Below, piece by piece: positions 24,401 to 32,452 of a stretch of DNA of 64,000 nucleotides. The position numbers and the translations under genes are program-made. Each line of letters begins with the position of its first letter. The first letter of the stretch is position 1. The notes beneath the pieces were generated by a model. The model saw only the letters and a program-made list of their open reading frames with translations. It did no database searches and was not told where the DNA came from. Source of the DNA: Candidula unifasciata (taxonomy: Eukaryota > Mollusca > Gastropoda > Stylommatophora > Geomitridae). The stretch lies in the NCBI GenBank assembly GCA_905116865.2, contig CAJHNH020002480.1, positions 494,001-558,000 on the forward strand. The letters run 5' to 3'.

Positions 24401-24956
24401 ATCACAAAAAAGGAGGAATCTAGAATACACCTGAAAGCCAGAAGGCTGAAGGAGAAGAGAGGCAGAGGAAGATCGAGAAAGATGGCATATAACCGCTTTT
24501 GCTTTTTCATAATTTGTGAGCGGCTGGATAAATGGTAATTGTTAGCCATAAAGCAACGCAGGGCAACTGCAAATGTAATATTATTTGTTGGTGCTCAACT
24601 AAAGCTTCACGAGCAGCGGAACACTTAAGCGTGGACTATCACCTCTCAAGCTGAAACCGTATTTGAAACACGTGTGTTCCATTCCATGGTCAGCGCGAAC
24701 TTACTCAGTGTAAAGTGGTAATTTTTATATTAATTGATTTGTTACCTTTCAGCGGGGTCCTGGTTACTACAGACATGTTTCTGGTAACGGTAACGTTTAC
24801 AAGCTGCGTCTTCTGTCTTGAAAGGTTTGTCTTAAAGATATTAGAATAAAGACGCGTAGGCGATATTATTACAGAGGGTCTGTGTGAAAACACAAAACCA
24901 TACTGAGAACGCACTTGTCTACAAATCTGTGCTGATGATGATATTCTAGCAGCCAT
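13298..24956 (-). CDS. 2-aminoethylphosphonate--pyruvate transaminase, probably mitochondrial (eight exons)
   Basis: PLP-dependent, PhnW-type aminotransferase that moves the amino group of 2-AEP to pyruvate, giving phosphonoacetaldehyde and alanine. Coding exons (minus): 24956-24746, 20936-20799, 19601-19501, 18330-18090, 17047-16883, 15784-15625, 14972-14812, 13449-13298. Every junction is GT..AG and in phase: 1329 nt, 442 residues. Seen: TPGPL (76-80), PMQGSGTFA (127-135), NGAYGKR (156-162), VDAISSFGA (236-244; Asp237 likely pairs with the PLP ring nitrogen), SSANKC with the probable Schiff-base Lys263, RFTPPTH in exon 6. Bacterial PhnW is about 370 residues; the extra ~70 N-terminal residues contain no Asp or Glu and many Arg/Ser, like a mitochondrial presequence. 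Met61 is an alternative start giving a cytosolic-size protein. A TTTAAT on plus at 13130-13135 is a candidate ATTAAA poly(A) signal. AGXT-type transaminases are relatives, but the motifs fit PhnW better. Confidence 0.93.
14078..14356 (+). mobile_element. tRNA-SINE T, best preserved copy
   Basis: Full order visible: A-box-like GTGTAGCGGCTAGACTCTTG, B-box-like ATAGGTTCGGGTCCTG, GACCTGGGTTCCTAGACTGA, GCCGGTGTGATGCTAACC, GGTCTAGCCCTATATGCCCG and the tail AGGGTCCTTTACTTTTT. It lies in intron 7 of the transaminase gene, antisense to it. The tRNA-like head points to pol III transcription. Confidence 0.88.
14537..14805 (-). mobile_element. LINE 3' coding stub
   Basis: Minus-strand frame reads GHTLRKPDNGIFRLSLHWNP, then GRPKNTRRRELENEI, then RTTWRELVEGVCS. 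This matches the conserved C-terminus downstream of the RT domain in animal non-LTR elements. Only about 80 codons remain, in intron 7 of the transaminase gene. Confidence 0.8.
14812..14972 (-). CDS. transaminase exon 7
   Basis: Residues 339-392: small C-terminal domain, ELGFKELLDEKIAGYIISSY and DFMDFYNRLNEK. Acceptor CCTTACAG|GT, donor AAAG|GTATTA. A LINE 3' stub lies a few bases beyond the donor. Confidence 0.95.
15424..15472. repeat. 41-base C homopolymer followed by (AC)n
   Basis: An uninterrupted run of 41 C bases (15424-15464) is followed by ACACACAC, in intron 6 of the transaminase gene. Tract length may partly reflect assembly or sequencing error. Confidence 0.9.
15625..15784 (-). 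CDS. transaminase exon 6
   Basis: Residues 286-338: SRTLSLDLYDQ and QFRFTPPTHSMLAF, typical of the domain interface of PhnW. A poly(T) tract precedes the acceptor TCTTTAG|GA. Donor AAAG|GTATCA. Confidence 0.96.
15945..16145 (+). mobile_element. GAA-SINE type A, 3' module
   Basis: Plus sense, headless: GTGCATCTGCCTGAGAGACA, GAACCAACAATCAGTATAGA, CTCAGGTTCTGGAACAAGAC, GGATGAACAACCAGAATC, tail GCAAAGAAGAAAC. Confidence 0.78.
16243..16391. mobile_element. possible TTAA-flanked MITE
   Basis: TTAA then CTCTTTATCCCCAATTAG on the left; AAAGAAAGGG then TTAA on the right. The ends are weakly inverted and resemble the 4147-4292 family. Tentative. Confidence 0.35.
16479..16718 (+). mobile_element. GAA-SINE type A, nearly complete
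   Basis: Head (TGTGGGTTCCGGGGCCCTAT, GACCCACTGCCTACCCAAAA), joint (GCATGTCGTAAGAG, then ATTAAGAGCTTCC), module A (CATCTGCCTGAGAGGCAAGG) and tail GAACGCGAAGAAGAAG. It sits in intron 5 of the transaminase gene. Confidence 0.88.
16883..17047 (-). CDS. transaminase exon 5 (PLP lysine)
   Basis: Residues 231-285: FLVDAISSFGAVPLDL then SSANKCLQGVPGFAFVVAR. Lys263 is the expected PLP lysine. Acceptor TTTCTAG|AT, donor AAAG|GTAATC. Confidence 0.97.
17463..17680 (-). mobile_element. tRNA-SINE T copy
   Basis: Reverse orientation: TAAAGGTCCC tail, CATATAGGGCTAGACCTATA, AGACCAATCGGCACAAGATG, GGTGATGTGGCCAACATTAC, then AGGGAGCGAACCC at the B-box end. Lies in intron 4 of the transaminase gene. A second tRNA-like head (CAGTGGTTAGTGCATATTTC) follows at about 17665-17740. 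Confidence 0.82.
18090..18330 (-). CDS. transaminase exon 4
   Basis: Residues 151-230: NGAYGKRMVKICEAAGI, and HSETSSGVINPVTEVG, which matches the conserved H(C/S)ET(S/T)(S/T)G signature of the family. Donor CCAG|GTACAG. Confidence 0.96.
18746..19404. mobile_element. non-autonomous DNA transposon with TA flanks (pogo/Tigger-like)
   Basis: Left end CAGTGGAACCTCCGGAAATG; the right end, reverse-complemented, is CAGTAGAATCTGGGGTCACA. Both are flanked by TA, as expected of Tc1/mariner/pogo elements. No transposase frame. A second element (19083-19255) lies inside. Confidence 0.5.
19083..19255. mobile_element. hAT-like MITE relic
   Basis: Contains GGCAGCCCGCGGGCCAAATC, a sequence style common at hAT non-autonomous ends, and a right end TTGGCCCTTGAGTAAACTA. 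Borders and target duplication are unclear. Confidence 0.4.
19501..19601 (-). CDS. transaminase exon 3
   Basis: Residues 117-150, including IPMQGSGTFAVDA, the family's glycine-rich cofactor-phosphate region. Acceptor GTCTAAAG|GA, donor AAGG|GTAAGT. Confidence 0.95.
19680..19870 (-). mobile_element. GAA-SINE type B copy
   Basis: Reverse orientation: CTGCCCTTAAAAGAGCATTT, GTGGTTTACAGCTAGGCTGC, ATATCTGCACCTTTCTGCCC, CGATTAGTTGCCC, and a head ending ATGGAACCCATATGG. In intron 2 of the transaminase gene. Confidence 0.75.
20430..20570 (-). pseudogene. possible LINE RNase H remnant
   Basis: The minus frame contains NTNASVHGNDRADYLVDTG, resembling the G(V)xGNExAD block that ends RNase H domains of non-LTR elements, then LDRSDVIDAMRYTYLY. 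Too short to classify; in intron 2 of the transaminase gene. Confidence 0.4.
20799..20936 (-). CDS. transaminase exon 2
   Basis: Residues 71-116. Begins at the catalytic fold with KKLYTPGPLGVTMSVKEAML, then a conserved RDVGSRD. Acceptor ATTTTAG|CC, donor GCAG|GTATGT. Intron 1 upstream is about 3.8 kb and full of repeats. Confidence 0.95.
21118..21325 (-). mobile_element. LINE 3' end, same family as 33627-34791
   Basis: From CCTGTGGACTGGCACCTGAA to the tail it matches the plus-strand LINE at 34,580-34,790 almost base for base. Its tail reads TTTATTTCACGCGAACAAAAGAAG. 5' truncation falls inside the CCHC-knuckle region. In intron 1 of the transaminase gene. Confidence 0.88.
21670..21988. mobile_element. 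hAT-like MITE with 8 bp target duplication
   Basis: Ends are GAGGGGTAAGCAAAATATGG and, reverse-complemented from the right, TAGGGGTGGGAAACTGCTTT. Flanks ATCTAGAC (21662-21669) and ATCTAGAT (21989-21996) agree at 7 of 8 positions. An 8 bp duplication is the hAT hallmark. About 319 bp, non-coding. Confidence 0.7.
22037..22285 (-). mobile_element. LINE 3' end (ATG-repeat tail)
   Basis: Reverse-complemented it ends in (ATGATG)n and encodes decayed ..WEMATHDYLRL.., homologous to the LINE end at 46382-46840. In intron 1 of the transaminase gene. Confidence 0.65.
22440..22625 (+). repeat. repeat H copy
   Basis: Begins TTATTTGAAGCCCCACCCTG and ends with CACCGGGTGTTATTCGTTTG and GATGTCGTGGTGGGGT. 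The stem-loop of the family is partly broken here (CCCTGACATTTGCTGGGAG). Confidence 0.82.
22898..23133 (-). mobile_element. GAA-SINE type A, diverged
   Basis: Reverse orientation: AAATTCTGGTTGTTGGTCCA, TTGTTCCAGAACTTGAGCTG, ACTGTTGGTTCTTTGCCTCT, CTATTAGTCACC, then CAGTGGGTCTCTTC and AGGCGCCCAGAACC. Older than the copies with clean target duplications. Confidence 0.78.
23378..23742. repeat. 36/41 bp minisatellite with internal palindrome
   Basis: About nine units of AGATAAGTGGATAACTGGAT ACACTG, most followed by TCTGAGATATGTCTC, some lacking the TCTG. CTGAGA-TATG-TCTCAG can fold as a 6 bp stem. The repeat is open in two minus-strand frames by chance. In intron 1 of the transaminase gene. Confidence 0.95.
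24150..24310 (-). mobile_element. LINE 3' end
   Basis: Same family as 31135-31380: TCAATCAATCAGGTATCATC, CTGCAATGGATCTTCAGCAG. Homologous copies encode the terminal ..WRSIAANLHCGDGT.. on the minus strand. Confidence 0.65.
24330..24500 (+). mobile_element. LINE 3' coding fragment, opposite orientation
   Basis: Plus frame shows FFGHITKKEE then KARRLKEKRGRGRSRKMA, the (Y/F)FGH..RGRGR motif common after the RT domain of non-LTR elements. It lies head-on against the minus-strand end at 24150-24310. Confidence 0.65.
24746..24956 (-). CDS. transaminase exon 1 (presequence)
   Basis: Encodes residues 1-70. Starts MAARISSSAQICRQVR; no acidic residues, nine arginines. Donor AAAG|GTAACA, phase 1. Start chosen because it opens the frame with a targeting-like peptide; upstream transcript structure is unknown. 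Confidence 0.8.
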
Positions 24957-25260
24957 ATTTATTGTCTCTGATTCCAGTACTCAGTACACAAAAACTGCAC
25001 TTCACTGCAAAACTTTTCCTAAACTAGTTCTACGTGGCTCGGAATAATCCTCTGCAGTCAGGAGCTGAGTGCGGCAGATATGAAAATCAATCTTGCCACG
25101 TACTGGGCGCTGGGGACACACTGACTGACTGACTAGCAGAGAGAACGTAACTACACGCAACATGGTCTGATAGTCAGTAGTGACGGGTCATGTGACTTGG
25201 TCACGTGATCTTAGTGGATTCCATTTTTAAAGCCTTGCCATTAACTCTTAAAGTGGATGC
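24957..25260 (-). promoter_or_regulatory. upstream region of the transaminase gene with E-boxes
   Basis: Immediately upstream of the start codon. Contains GTCATGTGAC (25187-25196) and GTCACGTGAT (25200-25209), adjacent E-box-type sites about 240 bp from the ATG. GTCACGTGA resembles bHLH-ZIP (USF/MiT-type) targets. No TATA box is evident. Assigning this as the promoter is inference from position. Confidence 0.45.
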
Positions 25261-25506
25261 CTTGGGGCTCTCAACGACGGCGGGCTGGTCAAACACGTAC
25301 ACAGCAAGGAAACAATAAAAGGCTGCACTGACAGGTGGCAGAAATAAGGCGTATGGATACGCAACAATGAAAATAAACTATTGGAAATCCCAAACAAGAA
25401 AACACAGTCCTAAAATAACCACTGCTCACACTTGGAGCTGGTTAGGGTGACTAGAACTTTTTTTTTTTAACGAACAAACTGAACTGAACTCTTAAAGTAC
25501 TACCGT

Positions 25507-25876
25507 TGGGGGCTTCGTGGTCTCGAGGCATGGTGTCCGCCTCGAGTGCTAGAGGTTCCGGGGTCAATCCCCAGTAGGAGCTGGGATCTTTTCGTGTGGA
25601 CCTGGACTTCTAGTAATTCCTCCTGGTCTCTGGGTAGTGAGATCGGAAGCCCCTGTATATCGTTGCGCACGTAAAAAATCCTTTGGAGGTTGGAAATCGA
25701 AAAGAGTAGCCTAATGTTGAAAAGCCACCTAAAGTATTTCAGGATCTTCGCCGGTGCTATATAGCCTGTGCACTATGCTGAGCTTTTTTGGAATCAGACT
25801 TGAGTTAGAAGAAGAACGGAGCACTTATTTGTTACTACCCGTGTGTCATGATATTGATTCGTTGTTCAAAACCTCA
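25507..25876 (+). mobile_element. tRNA-SINE D, most complete copy
   Basis: Head GGCTTCGTGGTCTCGAGGCA with an A-box-like stretch, B-box-like AGAGGTTCCGGGGTCAATCC, then GTGTGGACCTGGACTTCTAG, CTCTGGGTAGTGAGATCGGA, CGCCGGTGCTATATAGCC and a 3' end near TTGATTCGTTGTTCAAAACC. About 370 bp, long for a SINE. Confidence 0.82.
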
Positions 25877-26003
25877 AAGAACTACGGTTCTAATGGAACA
25901 ATCATGGGCAAAACAAGCCTGGGTTCTTTCGCAATATCTTACCCCAAATGACGTCACATGACAGTTCAACATTTTAGAGGGTGGTAAGACTGGGTTTCTG
26001 ATG

Positions 26004-26891
26004 CTTTTAACGACCCCAAAAATCTAGAACTGGCCCTAACCCCAACCCACCTACGTCACACGAGAGGGTGCAGCGTAGGTCCCACTACTGCATGCAGCCT
26101 ATCTACCACCCCTTGAATTATTAGACTGTCCCGTGACCTGTGGACTTCCCCTATTTGTGGTAATATATTAAGAATGCCCCAAGCCTGTTAGTGTCTCGTA
26201 ATCTATCTTTTTCACGCCTTCACGTGGTGGACCCTGTTCTTCCCAGCCAAGACCATCGATAGTACCACCAATACAGTAGAAGGTTGGGATTTTAACCCCT
26301 CCCCCCCCCCCCATCGGAAAACTGGATGGGACAACAAACGAAGTAAAGGCGAAATTCGGCTCCCGGAACAACTTACGGTGTTTTCCTTTTAGCCGACCAC
26401 AAGTGACGTCACGGTGGTTTTCCGTGGTTTCTGTGCTTTAGCGCGTTTCTTCCAAGGCCAAGGGTTTCTCTCGTTTAACTAACCCTAATCCTAACCAAAA
26501 CTATACGCTTAATCTACAACGCCTTGAAATATTTGACTGTCACGTGACCTGCGGATTCCCCTGTTTGTGGTCGACCAATAAGAAAGCACCCAACTCACTA
26601 ACTCGGGCTCAAACACGACGTGATTGGCTGTTCATTCATCCTTCCTGACCTTTCACACGCCCGACTCAGTGTCACAGGGGTGTTAGATTCTTCTGTTTTG
26701 TATGGTGGCGGGAAACCAGTCAGGTACCGTTGCTTTTCTAGGGCAACACAGCTTTTTGGGACCCATCGCAAAATGAAAAGAAGTATGAAACCACAGGGAG
26801 TAAAATGCACACTCTCGTGGGACCTAGGCTGAGGCTACCCCCTAGGGATATTAGTTAAGGCCAATTATAGATGTTTTGGGGTCGTTAAAAG
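26004..26891. mobile_element. candidate non-autonomous DNA transposon, ~888 bp
   Basis: Inverted ends of about 32 bp: left CTTTTAACGACCCCAAAAAT.., right ending ATGTTTTGGGGTCGTTAAAAG. Inside, a ~52 bp direct repeat (about 26112-26163 and 26521-26573, sharing GACCTG.GGA and CCCCT.TTTGTGGT) and a C run near 26299. No transposase, no clear target duplication. Confidence 0.55.
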
Positions 26892-27224
26892 TGGCGGTAA
26901 CATTGTGTAGTCATCAGTGTAAGTGTTTATTATTGTCGACCATTTACATTTCATTCATGTAAGTGGGTGTCATAGTGCTTTCACCGTATATGAATAGCAG
27001 TTTTAGGGACAAACTGTAGAGGCTGCCATCTCTGGCGATTTCTATGTGCATTTAATGCATGTCCAAGGTGTTTTATTCTTTTTTGGGACTGCTGGCGATT
27101 TGACTTTCTACATGAGACGGCGATGGGCAGTTTGTGTGGATTTCACTGGCAGATGAATAGGGTTATAACAGGATATCGTTGCGATGAAGTTGTAGCCTCG
27201 ACTGATAGCCTGATATCAATAGAT

Positions 27225-28000
27225 GTGTCCTAGTGTGTGGGACAAACGAACTGCGGTTTGTTTTGAATTGTTCTGAATTGAACCCCGCATCTTTATCTTG
27301 GCTTTACATTTAGGTTTAAGCAATGGATCAACATTATGACACAAGGGTAGTAACCCATGCGTGCTGCGTTCTACTTCTAACTCAAGCCTGAGTCCAAAAA
27401 TTATCCGCGCAGTGCACGAACTCTGTAGCACCGGCGAGGATCCTGAAATACTTTGGGCAGATTTTTTACTCCAAATTTTGTGCCGTCAGCGTCGTTAGGC
27501 TACTCTTTTCGATTTCCAACTTCTTCTTCTTCTTCGCGTTCACCAGCTGTAAACTCTGGCGGAAAGTTTTGGTTGTTCATACACTTCTGGACTGCAGTTC
27601 TGTTCCAGAACCTGAGTGTTGCGTGTGCATCCGTTTGACAAATCGGACTCATTTGTATGCAGACTGCTGGTTCCTTGCCTCTCAGGCAGATGCACTCCGA
27701 CTTTGAAGGAAACTCCCAATTAGTCGACTCTTACGATATGCTTTTGGGTAGGCAGTGGGTCTATTCTTGTTTTCCCTATAATAGGGCCCCGGAACCCACA
27801 CAGGGAGATTTCCAACTGCCAGGACATATTTTTACGTGCGCTACATTACACACGGGCGACCGATCTTACTACCGAGAGACCAAGGGAAATTACTAGAAGT
27901 CCACAGGAGAACAATACCAACCTTCACCGTGACTTGAACCCGGGACCTCCAGCACTCGATGCGGACACCGTACCCCGAGACCTTTCAGCCCCTGACAACT
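27225..28000 (-). mobile_element. tRNA-SINE D copy split by a GAA-SINE
   Basis: The right part (27807-28000) holds the tRNA-like head in reverse (CTTGAACCCGGGACCTCCAG, CGAGACC); the left part (27225-27520) holds the 3' half (CACCGGCGAGGATCCTGAAA). The two halves join across the insertion at 27521-27806. Confidence 0.82.
27521..27806 (-). mobile_element. GAA-SINE type A, complete, exact target duplication
   Basis: Flanked by GATTTCCAAC at 27511-27520 and 27807-27816. Sense strand begins TCCCTGTGTGGGTTCCGGGG and ends GAACGCGAAGAAGAAGAAGA. This fixes the element at about 286 bp and gives the family's ends. Confidence 0.95.
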
Positions 28001-28242
28001 AAAATGTGTACTTATTTTAAAACAAGAAGGGAAAAAGTAATCGTATTATGCTTTCTTTTTTATATGGAAAGTCAGTCACAAAAAGACACGAACGTGCACA
28101 TACTAGGAAGTTTTATTTTCATATCCCCCCCCCCCTTTTCTTTTGTTGCTTTCTACCCCCTACCCCAATGACACACAGGAGAGTTTGTGTCTGTGTCAAG
28201 TTGCCCCTTGTCACCATGTATTGAAATTATGCAAGTTACAAT

Positions 28243-28410
28243 TTGGTGTTGTTTTATAGCCCCACCCTGGCTGTTGCCGGGGGTCGTTATATAACTATAG
28301 GTTGAACGGAGTTTCTGGGACCTGTCCCTGGTGATCCTCATCCTAATTGTGGCACTTTGTGTCACCGGGTGTTTATCACTCAGTGTGATGTCCTGGTGGG
28401 GGTGAACGTC
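28243..28410 (+). repeat. repeat H copy
   Basis: Contains CCCCACCCTGGCTGTTGCCG GGGG (stem kept with one G-T-compatible change), GGTTGAACGGAGTTTCTGGG, GTGTCACCGGGTGTTTATC and TGTGATGTCCTGGTGGGG. Confidence 0.85.
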
Positions 28411-28546
28411 ATCGTCATAAGCACCTTTCCTTTCACAGCATCCATTTAACTTAAGTATGCTTGAGTGTAAAATTAAAGTCGGGATAGACAGCGATGCGTG
28501 TAGAAGAATAACATCATGGATTGAACGAAAAGGGCAGAGAGAAACA

Positions 28547-28681
<135 letters not shown>

Positions 28682-28799
28682 GAAGGGGTACAACTAGGGT
28701 GAGTATTCAAGATTCATTTCAACTAACCATCATTGTGGAGACGGCGCATGATTAAATATAATTATAGGCCTTGTGATTTTTTTCTTTTTTAAGTATCCA

Positions 28800-29240
28800 G
28801 AAACCATGCGTTGTTAACCCTTTGTTTCACTACTATGGATATCGCAACTCTTCGGCCTTGATTCCATAATAGATACCGTAAATCTGGGGAAAATATAGCT
28901 TTTCTGCCTACCCACGGGCCTTAAACCGGACAACCAGGAGTTCCTCACCCGGTCGCCGTGCAGTCAGGTTTAGCCAGCCGTGCTAGCGAGCCAGACACTC
29001 GGCCTTGGGATATCTGACTCTGGGTCAGTACTTTAAAAGATCCATTCCGGATCATTCTGGCATGGGTGGTTGACAGCGAGGTCATCTCACCAGGAATCGC
29101 TGAGGTGGCTCTGCTGTCAAGGCCGTTGCTGGGGCGAGCCAGAATGGAAGAGCTGATTGGCTGACCCCTAGGACACCTCCGGGGGACTGTTAACGTTGAG
29201 GAAGGGTAACCTAAAACTTTTTAATTATCACCAGCATGGC
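28800..29240. other. GC-richer segment, unclassified
   Basis: Between two repeats lies DNA of higher GC content (CCTCACCCGGTCGCCGTGCA, GGAATCGCTGAGGTGGCTCT). It has no long open frame and no repeat family I recognise. It could be one copy of a transposon absent elsewhere in the window. Confidence 0.35.
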
Positions 29241-29902
29241 TGCCAATGCTGGGTCTCCCCCCTCCCCCCCCCCCAGATCTGGGTTTTTATTTAACGCCTT
29301 GGCTAAATCTTGGGTTTAAAAAAATATATATCCTTATATAAAAGTGGTAAATGTTTCGTTTTGTAGTTCTTTGTCTATGTATTGCTTGGGTTTTTGTTTA
29401 GCGAAACTGGGTTTTTCAAAAAAATTTCCCATTGGCAGCCCTGATCACCAGGTGCACAGAGATACAAATCACGACCGGATACATTTAGGACTAATGAAAA
29501 AAGAATCAAACGTGGCTTCAGCTAGAAGGGACGTAGTTTTATGGTACATTAATACATAAAATTAATAAACAAAAACGAGTGCCACAATAATAAACAAAAA
29601 CATTAATAAACAAAATCGCATGCTAGCGTTGATATATATATATACACCAGTTACAGAACATACATAAAACGAAAGGAAACAGGAATCTACGTCAGAGAAT
29701 TTCCCACTGTCTGTCAAAAGACACAACTCTCACCCAAGTGGATGATTTATCAACTTTCTTGCACATCCGCACTCATAGCACTTATGTGAGAGCATTAAGG
29801 GGTCAGCAGGTTTGGCAACTGTTTTCTCCCCTCCTCGAGAAAGTAAGATTCGGTACACGTTGACGGACAACAAATAATGATTCTTTCCTTTCTTCTTTTA
29901 CC

Positions 29903-30085
29903 CCACTAGGACATCACACAAGCGATAAACACCCGATGACACAAAGTGCCACCATGTGGATGAGGATCGCCGTGGAGAGGTCCCAGAAACCGCGTTCAGA
30001 CAATTGGCCATATTTATGGCCTGCCTATATTGCGGCCCCTGGCAAAAGCCAGAGTAGGGCTTCAAATAACAAAAAATTACGTCCT
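29903..30085 (-). repeat. repeat H copy, first of a close pair
   Basis: CCCACTAGGACATCACACAA, GCGATAAACACCCGATGACA, CAGAAACCGCGTTCAGAC, GCCCCTGGCAAAAGCCAGAG. The stem CTGGC-AAAA-GCCAG is intact. The second copy at 30142-30340 is in the same orientation. Confidence 0.88.
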
Positions 30086-30141
30086 AAAAAGGACGTTTCA
30101 GTATAATAATAATAATGATTGAACTGAACTGAACTGAATTT

Positions 30142-30340
30142 CTACCCCACCAGGACATCACACAAGCGATAAACACCCGATGACACAAAGTGCCACCATG
30201 TGGATGAGGATCGACGTGGAGAGGTCCCAGAAACCGCGTTCAGACATTTGGCCATATATGGCCTGCCTATATTGCGGCCCCCGGCAAAAGCCAGAGTAGG
30301 GCTTCAAATGACAAAAAATTTCGTCCTAAGGACGAAGTTA
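30142..30340 (-). repeat. repeat H copy, second of a close pair
   Basis: Nearly identical to the copy 240 bp to its left, including TGGATGAGGATCGACGTGGA and CCCCCGGCAAAAGCCAG. Shared flanking text (ATAATAATAATGATT) suggests a segmental duplication rather than two insertions. Confidence 0.88.
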
Positions 30341-30927
30341 CGATAATAATAATGATTCGGTCGACTTAGTTTATTTTCATAAAGTTCTCTACGGATATCT
30401 GCTTGGTGCTCGTACAATGCATCGAATACAAGGCTTCAGCTTTACTGCAAGTTTTTATTTAATAGTTGGACAATTGCACTTCTCACTTGATGTTGAGCTG
30501 TGAAACTTTAAATGACTTCTTCCATGAAATGGGACAGTGAAAAACATGTTGCGACTCGTACGGGAGAAAGTATTTAGTAATAAATAGGTTACTTCCCTTA
30601 GCAGAAAGTGCCACACAGAAGGTGAGACACGAAAATTTCAGACACTGAAAAGAACTATATACAAAGCGAACATAGGGGCCTGTAAAGAAAGAAAAGTGCG
30701 CTGATGTGCATACAATAGTTTTCTTCTTCTTTTGTAACACACTGTTGTCGGAACTACAGACGAATTTCGTAGTTTACTATATCTGTCTTGTAATTTTCAG
30801 GTGGCTTGAATGGTAGTTTTCTACAACACTCTGCCCTTCACACAGTTTTTGTCCCACAGCACGAATTATCTCGTTTAATGGCGAGATTCGGTTCTTGCTC
30901 TTCATGTTACAGAAGGAGAGACCAACA

Positions 30928-31083
30928 GACTTTATCCACACCAGAGCTGGGTTAGAGTGTATACAAATGGTTCAGCCAAGAGAGCAGTAAGAGATGGAGG
31001 GGGAGGAATATACATAGAATGCCCAAATGGCTTTAAAAATCAACCAAGCTATACCAACAGGTTCATATTCCTCCAGTTATAGA
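30928..31083 (+). pseudogene. LINE RNase H N-terminal fragment with altered catalytic site
   Basis: Plus frame: SWVRVYTNGSAKRAVRDGG then GIYIECPNG, ending at a stop about 20 codons later. The homologous segment of the intact copy at 33627-34754 has VYTDGSA; here the first catalytic Asp is Asn. Confidence 0.8.
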
Positions 31084-31134
31084 GCAAAAATGTTAATGAA
31101 ATACTGTATTTTATCACATTAGGTGATTACGGAC

Positions 31135-31380
31135 ATATCAATCAATCAATCAGGTGCCGTCTCCACAATGAAGGTTGGCTGCAATGGATCTCCAACAAGC
31201 CCTGTCTCTTGCCCTTGATGTACACTCACTCATACTGCTGTTCGTCCATCTCTTGATGTTATCCTCCCACTTGTAACGCTGTCTGCCTTTTGCTCGAGTA
31301 CATTGAACCTTTCCCTCTAGGATGATCTTTTCAATACTGTTATGTCTTTAAATGTGGCCAAAATATTTCACTTGTCTCTT
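31135..31380 (-). mobile_element. LINE 3' coding end
   Basis: The minus frame is open near its end: VKYFGHI, EGKVQCTRAKGRQRYKWED, RARDRACWRSIAANLHCGDG then stop, followed by a TTGATTGATTG-type tail. The fragment covers the region after the RT domain of a non-LTR element. Confidence 0.78.
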
Positions 31381-31389
31381 TTTTATTTC

Positions 31390-32450
31390 CCCTACCAACT
31401 CTCTTTTCATTCCCAATTTCCTCAGTACCTCTGTATTTGATAGCTTTTGTTTCCATGAAATACGACCTAATCTTCTGTATATCCACATCTCCAAAGAATA
31501 TATACGGACATATACATACATGCAAATCCAATAGACAAAGGTGGCCGTGATATTGTGTGTTAATTATCCCGCAAATGACTCAACATATAAAAGCAAAACA
31601 ACCAAGGAAATTAGAAACTTAACTAATATATAAAAAGTTAGTTAGTTTCATATAAATTAGGGTTACCATATTTTAATCTTCCGAAATACGAACACTTCTC
31701 TCAACATTGAATTCCATTTAAATTGTGTTTAATGCATTTCTTTTCTAGTGACCTGATCTTTTTGTATTAAAAAAAAAAATCAAATGTCCAAAAGATTGCC
31801 TGCATATGAAATCTCTTAAATTAGTTTTACAAGTTAAACTGGCCTGGCTGAATCCACACTAAGATACTTCTCACTGGATATGGAATAAAGACAATAATCT
31901 TTCTACCGAAACATTGTGTGCTGTAATAACAAAGAAGAACTGGGCTAGCTTCACTAATTCAGAGTAAAGTTTACAGTAGTCACAAAGTCCTGGCTTGAAA
32001 ATTGCGGACAAATCTACGATTATCCAAAATTTTTTGCGGACGCTCAGATTTACTCGTGGAAAAAAAAGGACATGTCCTCAAAAACTAGGACGCATGGCCA
32101 CCTGAAATAAATGGTCTTCAAACAAACAAACAAAAATACGCTAGAACGTTGGCCCAACATTCGAGAGACCCTAGAGTCTAATTACTATGCCAACTCAGCA
32201 TAGTTTATGGACATTAAACTGATCAGTTATGTTACTAATAGTAAATAACGTTAAAAGTGAGGGCGAACGGTAACATGAAGTAAAATGAGGAAGTCAGATT
32301 AAAAAGAAGAGCAAGGGGGAGGAGAAAAGCATAATTAGGAGAAGGAAAAGAAGGAAACAATTGATTGGATTGAACAAGAACGATGAGAACGAAAAAGAGA
32401 AGGAGAACAGCGATTGGATGGAATAGTTTTATGTACGAAGAGATCTGTTT
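31390..32450. other. stretch without a recognised gene
   Basis: AT-rich, with a purine-rich patch at about 32290-32410. Short open frames only. Nothing assignable. Confidence 0.35.
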
Positions 32451-32452
32451 TC

